Shown: positions 44,801-55,500 of the stretch, in pieces
Numbering within the stretch: position 1 is the stretch's first letter
Layout of the letters: the number at the start of each line of letters is the position of its first letter
Assembly: GCA_030248065.1 (NCBI GenBank)
Contig: JASAMV010001890.1
Coordinates: 1-64,000 of the forward strand
Direction: 5' to 3'
DNA length: 64,000 nt
DNA from: Rhynchonema sp. JSB1_4
Taxonomy: Eukaryota > Nematoda > Chromadorea > Monhysterida > Xyalidae
Notes under the pieces: generated by a model
The model's input: the letters and a program-made list of their open reading frames with translations, nothing else
The model's database searches: none
Told to the model about the DNA's origin: nothing
Made by a program: the position numbers and the translations under genes

Positions 44801-45848
44801 ATTTTTCGAGGTTTCAGGGGTGTAATCCAACGATCTTCCGGGTGGCTGTGCCTTTCGTATTCGGTTTCTCCGTATTTCTCACACAATTTGCCGACTGAAA
44901 TCGAACGTTGTTAAGTGTGCAGCTATTTACAATGTTGGGGAGAGTCACTGCCGCACTTTCACAAGATAACGGCCGGTTTGGTGCCGTTATCAGAGTCGGA
45001 TTTGGTCGGCGGCCTAACTCATCCAATAACACTTTTTCGTTAAGAACGTTTCCGTGTGACTGGACGTCGCACGTATGTACGTACTATGTACGTAGCAGTG
45101 GCGGATACAGCTTTTGGCCAAGGGCCAAGCTTTTAGTCACTTTTATCTAGTGCGTGTTCAATTTTTGAAAAGTCATTTTTATCCAGTGCTTGTTTAGAAT
45201 TCCGCGCTTTTTACACCAAATATTATGAAGAATGTGACAATGCGCGCGATGCGCGCGAAATTTTTGCACTATTGATGCGTATGAATGTGAAATCCTGCGA
45301 TTCAGGGGTTCTTTTTCCTTCATCCTTCCGAAACGGTGGCCCCTCCTTCAGGGCCAAATGGACCAAATAGGGGCCATGGATCCGCTCTCGATCCCCAGGA
45401 TCCGCTTTTGGTACGTAGGCCCCAAACCTTAGTGTGTTCCCTCTGCAAATTTTACTGCATGCACAAATATAGATAGAAATACGCTTTTAACATTTTCAAA
45501 AAAAAAACAGACTTAAAGATCACAATTTTGGCCGTTTGCTAAACATCTTAGGACGGGCATAGGTTGAATCCGGAAATCGGAATCCGGAAATATTTCCGGA
45601 AAACGCATAAATTCTATATGCGAATTCTTGCGTTTTCCGGAAGTAATTCCGGAGCCCAGAAATGTTTTGTATTATTTGCATGCAAATTATTTCCGGGTTC
45701 CGGATTCCGGATTTAACCTAAGTTCGCTCTAATAACCTTCCTCAGCCGTCGGAAGCTTTGTGACTGACACATCATACGTCTGAGCGTCACCCAACTGTGC
45801 AGCGAACGGCAGCGCGAGTGCAACCAACAACCGGACCCATATAACCAT
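35861..45848 (-). CDS. Multi-C-type-lectin-domain type I membrane receptor, copy A
   Basis: Predicted cell-surface protein. Exons (~): 45848-45737, 44894-44780, 44678-44537, 44421-44205, 43953-43828, 43690-43458, 43393-43322, 43098-42957, 42890-42690, 42640-42525, 42180-42045, 41935-41770, 41240-41165, 40650-40508, 40205-40012, 39715-39465, 39365-39195, 37110-36690 (with a short intron), 36650-36585, 36436-36288, 36230-36062 and 35914-35861. It starts with a signal peptide (LLVALALPFAAQLGDAQ). About five CTLD-like units follow, with motifs such as CYRLAYLQAAHWLGAEDTC, FWVGLKKP, RWSDGT, WLGLHYVT, GFICTD, YQNWDGGRP and YPPLCSF. Next come a Ser/Thr linker, a helix (VVFTLFSVLFLTLCAVFII) followed by RWRYRRQR, and a tail ending ETNVDDHHIDDGNQRTQ. 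No obvious break was found. The first donor (GAAG^GTTATT) is weak and a MITE begins nearby. Ligand unknown; canonical EPN/QPD sugar-binding triplets were not clearly seen. Confidence 0.8.
37567..38560. mobile_element. hAT-like element, CAGGGTTG family (copy 2), carrying a nested MITE
   Basis: Starts CAGGGTTGAAAAAA and ends CAACCCTG, with a perfect 8-bp duplication agtgtgtt (37559-37566 and 38561-38568). At 37808-38165 it contains a copy of the TAGTCCAGCCAC MITE. Located in an intron of lectin-receptor gene A. Confidence 0.92.
37808..38165. mobile_element. Palindrome-ended MITE, TAGTCCAGCCAC family (copy 2)
   Basis: Best preserved copy: TATAGTCCAGCCACCAGCTC at the left and the inverse, ending GGCTGGACTATA, at the right. 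It is nested in the hAT-like element 37567-38560. The plus strand carries the conserved frame APDTRVFANKRKRLAEGDDD ... FQLADLNLL, seen in all copies. Confidence 0.9.
41645..41829. repeat. Inverted duplication of part of a lectin-gene exon
   Basis: The 60-bp segment 41770-41829, which lies in a coding exon of gene A, is repeated in inverted orientation at 41645-41702 (cagtgattttgaattttcct against aggaaattcaaaatcactg). The spacer is about 67 bp. It looks like a local inverted duplication rather than a transposon. Confidence 0.75.
42243..42318 (-). repeat. tRNA-derived SINE head
   Basis: Reading the minus strand, GTAGCTCAGTTCGTAGAGC is a good A-box/D-arm and GCAGTTTCGAGTCCTC a good B-box/T-arm, at the correct spacing. 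The intervening TCTGACACATTGGAAGGTC is like an anticodon arm but does not pair properly, and the acceptor stem does not close. I therefore call it a SINE or degenerate tRNA pseudogene rather than a working tRNA. Intron of gene A. Confidence 0.7.
45096..45410. mobile_element. hAT-like MITE, CAGTGGCGGATCC family (copy 2)
   Basis: Starts CAGTGGCGGATACAGCTTTTG and ends CAGGATCCGCTTTTG, with a perfect 8-bp duplication gtacgtag (45088-45095 and 45411-45418). The interior matches the copy at 12988-13360, including tatccagtgcttgttta and gcgcgatgcgcgcgaaa-like segments. Intron of gene A. Confidence 0.9.
45560..45720. mobile_element. MITE with TAGGTTGAATCCGGAA ends beside exon 1 of gene A
   Basis: The left end TAGGTTGAATCCGGAAATCG and the right end, inverse TAGGTTAAATCCGGAATCCG, flank a body of nested TTTCCGGAA palindromes. 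Only about 16 bp separate it from the first splice donor of lectin-receptor gene A (45737/45736). Confidence 0.8.
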
Positions 45849-46587
45849 CGTCAGAATCAGTTTGTTTTTCGCTTGTCTCATACAATACTTACAATTACAA
45901 TTACAACAATACAATATTTAATTTCTGCAGCTGTTGTACCAATAAACGAGTGAACCAAGGAATGACACTACAACTGAACGGTGACACGGTCTCGGTGAAA
46001 ATATGCATGACAACCTGCAACACACAAGTGCTTTTTCGGACGCGGTCTGAAGTCCCTTTGAAAAAAGGCAGTTTCCGTGACCTATTGTAATATAGTGACA
46101 AATTTCTGGTGATTAAAAAACCCATTATTTCGAGTGAAAGTTACTGTAGTTCGAAAACTGTAGAGAGAACACGTATACGTACATACATTGGTCATCAATC
46201 ATTTTGCTTTCAAACTTTCCGGAACTTCCTCGCCATAAGTGGTCACGCAAAGCAACAAACTTTATCATTGATGTTAGAATAATGAATGCAATGCTTCACC
46301 GATTCTTTCCACAGGCACGTTCAATTTCGTTGTTGAAAAACTGAAGTTAACGTCGTGCTCATTGTGCCACGATCGTTAACAGCTTAGCACTGGTTAGTAT
46401 GTCACGAATTCGTTTGTCGTCTGCTTTGTACATTTGATTTCAATCCGTTCTCATTTAATTCAATTTGTTTCTCTTTGGCAGGAATTACGTTTTATTATGT
46501 TTCACGGTCTAAACTTGGCATTCGCACACGATAAGCACAACAAAAGCGCAAGAACAAAATTACGGCCGTAAAATAAGTCAGAAAAAG
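45849..46587. other. Promoter/upstream region of gene A, abutting the 3' end of gene B
   Basis: Only about 740 bp separate the start of gene A from the predicted end of gene B. Near 46075-46120 the phrase gtgacctattgtaatatagtgacaaattt recurs, slightly changed, at 59490-59525, upstream of the copies of gene B exon 1. This suggests that the duplication unit included upstream sequence. Confidence 0.5.
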
Positions 46588-49500
46588 TCAACAAGACGCT
46601 CGTATCACATCAATGCTGTCTTCACTGGCTCGTTCGACTGTGGCATCGTCATGAGAGTGAGCGTCCAAATTGGTTTCCTAGAACAGAAGAGAGTTACATA
46701 CACTGTTGCTTGGAGCAATCAAGCCTGGAGAAATCCATATACATAAATCTTATTAGCCACATGCATCAACACCGCGCGGTGTGTGTCTCGTCTTTATGAC
46801 GGCAGGTTCAGTTCGCAACCCCGATTTGTGGCAGTTTTTCACGTTTGCGCGTGGTCAACGCGGGATGAGGTTGCTTAGTCAAAGAGCTAGTGTACGGCAG
46901 GCACTCACTTGCGATCGGCTCCACACGGCAGTGCACCTGCCTGTGCCTCAACAGGCAACGGTCATGGATCGATGAAGCGCGAAATATAGTCTTTCATTTT
47001 ATGCTCGGCCCAAACAAAGTATACAGCAAATGTTTCATCGCAACAGCAGCCGTCAAGCAGCACGGATGTTTCGAGCTACGTTGTTGACCTGTTGGTTATC
47101 ATCTACGACGGTGACTGCTGTTTTCAAGGCGATGAAACATTTTCTGTACACCGCCTCTGGACTGTTTTAAAACGGAAAGTGTATAGGCAAACTACACCAA
47201 CACGAGCCCGATTTCGAAAGTGCGGTGTATTCAAAACGAATAGAAAGAGAAAATCATCATGCTCCACGTTGTATTCTTCAACGTGTAACATTTCCCAAAT
47301 CAGCAGCCACGTCAAAATGTTTCACTATTCTGCCAGCCGCGAAATCGGGCTCATGTTGGCGTGGTTTGCCTATACACACGTTACGGTTAGCCAACACCAC
47401 TAGATAATACTGAGAATGTGTACCTGCAACTGATTGAATGGCGCAACGCGGACAAAATCCCTGGTGCCATCAATATGCTGCCGCCGTCGACGCCAGCGAA
47501 TGATGGCGAACACAAGAATCGAAACAACCAAAACGCAACCCACAATCAGCCCCGTTACGGTCAGCACAACGTTTGCCGTTGTCGATGCACCAACTGGAAA
47601 ACACTCAGAAATCAAACTGCTTCTGGACTCTTGTGTCGCGTTTCAGACGTGAATGATACGCAAGAAGAATAAGAAAAGCGGGGAGCGTGAACCGAACCGT
47701 GGTTTGCGTTGGATTCGGAACGTGTCTGAGTGGGTACCGTTGGATCAGCGTCCGCACCACTTCCGTTTGGTGCTTCAGTCGACCCATCTGCAAGGATAAC
47801 TTGTACATTTAAATTGACTGCCTTTTCACGCAATGTACATTGTAGTCGCTTCTCCGGCGGGAGAAAACGCAGAATTAGAAGTACATGTGACACTTGCAAG
47901 AACAGGTACCAACCTAACCGGCGCAAAGCCGAAGACTGACCTACGTGATAATCTCGTTCACCAAAACAAAATCCAAATTTGCTGCAAAAAAATGAAAAGA
48001 AAAGATGAAAGTAGAAATAAACGCAAAATTAAGCAGTTCAGTAGGACGAAGCCAAGTGTTCCTCTACAGCGCACAAATGACTTTGGAAACAAACGAATTG
48101 TGTCAGCTTTCAACCAACTTGATCCACTAGAGGCGACGAACGAACACAATGGAGGATACTCGGCGTCACACTCTTCGGCGTACCACAGGCCAGTCTCAAG
48201 AAAAGATTAACATGGAACCTTGAAACTGAACATCAAAAAATAAAAATCGTGATATCGCCGAAAAGTCATACAGTCAGATCCATTGAAACGCATGCACCAG
48301 TGTTGGACAAAGGTCGACCGCCGTCCCAATTTTGATAATTGGCAACGACATCGTACGTGGGCCCGCCCACCCACTTCCATCCATGACCGGTTCTCCCTGA
48401 ATATCAAAATCACTAGGGTGGCTGTATGTGGAGTTTGGACCGGTTTTCCCTGAATCACCAGGGTGGCTGTATGTGGAGTTTGAAATCAACGGAGGAGGAT
48501 TTAACTCACTCAGTCCAATCCATGCCTTTGTTCGCATTTCGAATGATGCATACGTTCTTTTACTTCGTGCTCCTTTGATGAGCAAACGTTGATCTTCAGC
48601 ACTGTATATCTGAGCCAAACTGGTTCGTACATTGATGACGCCCAGCAGCTGAAGGTCAGCATAACTAAATTCATCTTGGCTGATCGAAAATATGAACCAT
48701 AACCGACACACTGCCCGCACCTGTTTGCAATACAACGCAGCTCTGTAATGTGACCTCGCGTACGCTTGTTTGTCATAAAAGTAGCAATGCCCGACGCCCT
48801 GTATTATTTTGGCCCGCAACTCATCATCGTAGACGATTTCCGGACGGCAATTGGTTTGCAGATCGACAACGTGCTGCGTAGCATCAGCTTAAAGGCAAAA
48901 ATTCATGATTAAACGACGCTGAAACTTGGCACATTAACTGCGCTTAGTACAAAACACTCGGAATTTCTGCAAATTTTTGGTTGCGTCGTATGTTTCACAC
49001 GCCTGCACCAAACATGGAGCTGTGAGATCAGCCAATCCAAGGAAGTCACAGCGTTTTCTCGAATTTTCGCGCAGAATTGAATGAGGCACAACCATCCAAA
49101 TTATGACTTCAGCCGGACCCGGACTTATAACTGGACTCTCATCGTGGGTGCTGGCAGTCACGCGAGAATTTTCGTAAGTGTCTGAGAGATACAGAGCTGA
49201 TTTTTAATCCAATAATTAGGGAAAACGCCTTACTTTTCTGAGACGGCTAAGTCACAGCTCCATGCGTGATCTGAGCGCGTCAAAAATACCACGCAACAGC
49301 TAAAATTCTCTGAAATTCCAATTTTTTAAATTTTTTTTGTCATTTATGTCATTTATCATTTATTCACAACATCATTATTATGTGGAAATGCAGAAAAATT
49401 GGTGTCTATGAAATGGCAAAAGTGGGAACTGAGTCACGGTTGAGCTGACTTCTTTCAAAACTGCGCATCAAAAATTGAAACAAAAACAAAATTTTTGGCT

Positions 49501-52500
49501 GGTAACAAGGCTTTTTGGGTTAAAAAATACATCTGAATCTATTAGAGCGAGTGTTCTTGACACGAGCACGAGCTACGGTAGTGCCATCGGATTGATTGTG
49601 GTATCAAACAAAATCCCAAGCGTTTGTCCAAAAATGTAATTTCAATCGGTACTGCGAGAACTCTTGTAACGTACCGCATATTTAAATTTTTATGTGTGGA
49701 GGTCGGTTCCATATACTTTTGAACTTTTGGCGGCCCGGGCTCAGACCCAGGCGAGATAATATTTTGGCTGTGCTGTGAGCGTTTTGGACTAAGCCTGGTT
49801 ACTTTCGCCAAGTTTTAGCGAAATCGGTGAGAGTCGTTTAATCATGATGAATTTTTGCCTTTAACACGATACGTACTTAAAGGCAAACTACACCAACACG
49901 AGCCCGATTTCGAAATTGGTGTGCATCAAAACGAATAGAAAGAGAAAATCATCATGCTCCACTTTGTATCCTTCAACGTGTAACATTTCCCAAATCAGCA
50001 GCCACGTCAGAATGTTTCACTATTCTGCCAGCTGCGAAATCGGGCTCGTGTTGGCGTAGTTTGCCTATACGTTGGCAACATGAACAAAGTCGGCCAACAA
50101 AACAAATTTTTATATTTGTGCAAGCCAGAATTTCACTCTAGCCTTTTCTGTCCGTGCAGATGAACCCTTCTTCGTCCCTGTAGCTCGACTCCAACAGGAA
50201 ACTGTGAGCTTCTTCGTATTCATCCAAGTCAAAACTCAAATCCAACTGCAAAGCCATGTGTTCCGTTGGGAAGCGATCACGATCACGACGAAACCCCAGC
50301 ATGAAATGTGGCATCTGACCGTCGTCAGTTACGTATACTCTGGCAATTCTTTTGGGAGAAACTTTTCAACCGCGTTGCCTGATCCGTAAAGCGCGATGCG
50401 TGCACTGGCTACAGAAGTCACGTGACCGCTATAGCCAGTGCACGCATCATCGCTACGGATCAGGCAACCAAAATCCCCCAAAAAAAATCTACGTCTGTCT
50501 GAAAAAGGACGCATCTAACGCTGTGTAACGTTTGATACCACTGATGGTCGTTTTTTTAAATTGTAAAAATTCTCCATTGACACGTGTAATTGCACTTGCG
50601 CATTTGGATCAAATGGGTGTGGTGTATAATGACGTTGCGTTGCGTGATCGCACACAAAGCATGTAGTAAAGAGAATGCTTCAGACCTGCGGCAACGTGGT
50701 TGATCTGCTAGATTATTTTTAGCTGAAAACGTTTTGTGAAAATCACAAATAAAACAGTGGCTAAAAGTGACTGAACTTGAAAATCAGGATTGATTTGATG
50801 AATTCTTATATGGCCATTGTGCGGCCAATACCTTATTTTCCTCATCAATGGTCACATAGTGCAATCCGAGCCAGTACCGGGTTTTCTCAGTGACAGAAGA
50901 GTTTCGCAGTTGAGAAATGATATATTGAGCTTCTGCAAAATCGTTGAACACCAACAACCGTTTAGATGAAGACTGACATTTGGAGCGCGCCGCCTCGTAC
51001 GACATTTTCGGCCCGTAGTCTTGAAATGTGCAAAAATTAAAGAAAAGCTATGACTGCTGGGTCAGAGTCAAACTTCTCACATGTGGCGGGGCATTTCGAC
51101 CTGGGTACCCACGTTACCCATGTTACCCATGTTACCCAGCCACAGGGTCTGCGCCACAAGCCTGGGTACCCTGGGTACCCAGGTCGAAATGTTCTCGAAA
51201 AAAGCGTGGGTACCCTGGGTACCCAGGTCGAAATGCGCATGCGCTTGCATGCACATGCATGCCGACTACGGCGTAAGTGTGAAAATGATAGTCAGAAAAA
51301 CAGCATTTCCGAACACTGTAACGCCGTATCACGCCGCGGGCTTAGTCATGATAGTTTGAATAATAACAACATGCAGCCATACATGGCGTCGAAACGTGTT
51401 TGAAAAAGTCAATTGGAAAAACACAATTAGAAAAACACCACTATTCATTTGACACATACAGACAGGCTTAGTGCAGTCGTGATAGTTTGAATAATAACAA
51501 CATGCAGCCATACATGTCGTCAAAACGTGTTTGAAAAAGTCAATTGGAAAAACACAATTAGAAAAACACCACTATTCATTTGACACATACAGACAGGCTT
51601 AGTGCAGTCGTGATAGTTTGAATAATAACAACATGCAGCCATACATGTCGTCAAAACGTGTTTGAAAAAGTCAATTGGAAAAACACAATTAGAAAAACAC
51701 CACTATTCATTTGACACATACAGACAGGCTTAGTGCAGTCGTGATAGTTTGAATAATAACAACATGCAGCCATACATGTCGTCGAAACGTGTTTGAAAAA
51801 GTCAATTGGAAAAACACAATTAGAAAAACACCACTATTCATTTGACACATACAGACAGGCTTAGTGCAGTCGTGATAGTTTGAATAATAACAACATGCAG
51901 CCATACATGTCGTCGAAACGTGTTTGAAAAAGTCAATTGGAAAAACACAATTAGAAAAACACCACTATTCATTTGACACATACAGACAGGCTTAGTGCAG
52001 TCATGATAGTTTGAATAATTACAAGTCAATTGGAAAAACACAATTAGAAAAACACCACTAGACATTTGACACATACACACATTTTAGATTAGCACCCCAA
52101 CACCAATAAGACACCCCGACAACCGTGAGACCGTAGTGGCGCACCTAGAACTGGGCCACCCAACGCAACACAGGCAACACACAACACAGAACGCGCAGGC
52201 ATGCGCGTGCATACCATCACAATGAAATTCTGTATAGTTAGATTATTTTCATTGTTATTTTCCAACAGGACGCGCAGGCATGCGCGTGCATGCTGCATTC
52301 ACAAGCTAATGCGCGTGCAAACTAAATGTGCATGCAAATACAAATTTATTTTCAATTGGGTACCCAGGGTACCCCAAAATAGGAGAATTCGCGCGCGCGC
52401 GAAATCTTATACATGGGAAAAGCAGAAATTCCAAAACTGCGACCTGGGTACCCACAGCCGGCAAAAGGCAGATATGCGAGGCAGCCGCAGCCAAAAAAAC

Positions 52501-55500
52501 TGCTTTTTGCCAATCCCGAACACACGTGGACATATTTAGTTGATACCCTGTAATTCCAAATCTTATTTCCGCTTTTTTTGAAAAATCTGCTTCCTATCTT
52601 TTGCATGGTGGGTAACATGGGTAACATGGGTAACGTGGGTGCCCAGGTCGCAATGGCCTGTGACAATGTAGCATTTTTGGGCATCGGATATTCTGATTCC
52701 AGATACGCACGTTTCGTGATGTATTTGAACAACAGTGGTCAATATTTTGGTTGGTCACAAAAAGTGAACCAATCGCAGATAGTCAATGTTTACTGCCAAA
52801 AGAAAAGAATAAAGAAACTCACATATGTCGTACGTGTAGTTCAGCCATGTTCGAACCAGTGAGCCGTTGTGAAGATTGTGAAGATCAGGGACGTACCTCT
52901 TTGCTGCTTTAGTGGCATCTATCCGACAGATGAAATTTAATTTTGTGTTCTTGCAATACGATTCTAAAAGAATATTCAATGTTACGATTGGATCGTGTGG
53001 CGACGTCTTTTACCCGCCGGTTCAACTGATATTCATATCCTGCGATCAACGCACCGGTATTGGTGTTCTACTGTATTTCACAGAACCCATTGGCTCTGGA
53101 CTGAATTGGTAGGAAATGAGCCCGGGAAAAATTTTCAACTTCAAATATAAAACAACAAGAGGTATGGTATATTACCTTGTGCCCAATACCACAATCCGAC
53201 TTTGGTGTAGTCCAGTCGCATGTAGGCACACGCCTGTGATAATGAAACTGATCTTCAAAAACACTGAAACATTCGTGGGTGCCAGCCAGTGGGCCTTTTT
53301 GTACCAAAGACATAATGGCTTGGTCCCACGCACGATTACTTCGTGCAGAGAAAAAAATGTCAGTATAAAATGGTTCGAGCGGAGCAATTTGGGTAATTTG
53401 AGTCCAAGGGCTATAAAGTATAAAAATTATACCACTCACACGGTCGTCTTGTTCTTCATAGTGCACCAAAGCCAAAAACGTTATCGTTTTTTCTACTTCC
53501 CAAGCCACGGAACCATATTTGTCAAACAACAGCCCAAGCCACACATTGGTCGTCGAGAAACTTAGTGCAAATGAGTGGACGAAATCTAAAACGTAAAAGC
53601 AGTTGGTGGCACAATCTTGAAACAATTGTGATTTATTGCACCAACCAGCAGAACATCCCACATGAAGATTTTAAATTTAAAATGAAAATGACAACTATGA
53701 TGGGTAGCGCGATACCATGGCTGCAGTGGAGAAATCATTGACTGAATGATTGACTTTATTGGTATTTACCATAGACATTAGCAATGACGCAACAATGTGT
53801 TACGACGCCAAAGCCGGGTTGGGCAAAAAAACGACGGCGTTCTTATATTTAAAAAAAACGTCTGGGTTTTGATTTTAGAGAAAGCTCAATATTTCGTCCA
53901 ATATTTGTCAAAAAATTTTCGACCAATCTTTACTTTTGTAGGAAAGATCGATATACAGAGTTTGACGTTCATGGTCGACCCCCCTGTAAGTTTGGTCAGA
54001 TGATGTGGGCCAATTTGGATTGTTTGCAATTGCAACTCACTGAAAATGGGTTGAAATACGTCTTTGCCTTACAACACACAGAATTACTCTGTTTAGCCAT
54101 TGTTTAATCCTAGAACGTAACCTTTTTAAATTTTTGGACCATTTTTTGGGCATTTTGGCGGTTTTGAAAAAAAATCATTTTTATTAAAAAACGTTTTAAA
54201 AAACGAATTTTTAAAAACATTTTTGTCCAACACTGCGCCAAAGATGCTTGCTTCTTGCGGTCCTTGTGCACCAAAAAGCCAATGTTTAATAACATACCTT
54301 GCTCAACGAAGGATGTGATCCACACCAGGTGGCTGTGGTGCTTTGCACAGTGAGCTTTCGCGTCCGGTTTATTTTTTGACGTGTTGAAATACTTGAAACA
54401 GTGCGTGCCTCCTAGAACACAAAATTTATGTTGCCTTCTTTCAGAAAATCATGTAGTCCAAGCTAACTGCTGACACCGCAACGTTTCGTGAAATTGCAAA
54501 AAAATGCATTTATTTGCTTCGTGCGATCCTTACTGTAACGCGGTTAAATAAATATATTCAACACTTACGCCACAGAGTCCAAAGTTGAGGGCATTCATAC
54601 ACGGCGTCGACATCCTCGTCATCTGTAGATGGCGCCGTTTCGTCTGGCGTACATTTCGATGTGTGATCACAGATGGGACGTTTGCATATGACTCTATGAT
54701 GGTTGTCACACCGCTCCGGAACCAAAACTGGAAGTTTTGCCTTGCATAGTATTGTTCATCTTACACATTTTTAAATTAAACTCACTGCGGTTGTCAGGAT
54801 TCGACGAAGGCTGATGCGGCATGGATTTGTAGCACATGCCAGGGTCGAAGTCTTCGTGAGAGGATGTGTTGCTGATCGGGGGCAGCCAGTCGACAATGGT
54901 GCCGTCACTCCATCTGTTTAGTGCAACGTATACGTGAAGTCTTCACTTTCCAATAGCACTTCAACCGCCCCTCCAATGAGTTCTGACTGTAACCAGCTCT
55001 ATTCTTTTGCTCATTGAACTGCGGCAAAAATTTTATTGTTTGGCAAGCGTTGTTCATCTTGAGCATAAAGGACTTTAGTGGCAAGGTTTGAGAGTGCAGT
55101 GAGGTGTTCATGGAAAGGAATGACCAACAACACAGTGTATGCAGTAGGGATGTGATTTAAACTTACGTGAAAGGTCGGCCAAGCGGCTTTTTAAGTCCAA
55201 CCCAAAAACCATCCATCCGCTGATGATAAGCCTGAAAAGTCAACAATCGACACGAGCATGGCAGGCGCCACCATTATTGCTAATTTTGTTCCAAAGCTGC
55301 ATAAACCAGTTTTTACCACAAATTGCACTGTTTCTTCTGACGTGGTATTGTATGCAGGTTTCAAATTCGTTACCGAAACTTGTCAAAACTCTGCATGCTT
55401 TTACATAGGCTAACCAATTTGTTCACAAACGTCCACTCGGACAGCGAATGAATTGATGCGATGCGGCCTGAACTTTCGCTGCGATGGCCTAGTCGGCTGG

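Noticed and set aside
50329..50514. A small gene over the palindromic insertion
   Set aside because: The frame is out of phase with the lectin exon and crosses the palindrome; it is not supported by any splice signal.
51345..52080. Tandem array as a CRISPR
   Set aside because: The period is 131 bp with near-identical whole units and no unique spacers, in a eukaryotic intron; it is an ordinary tandem repeat.
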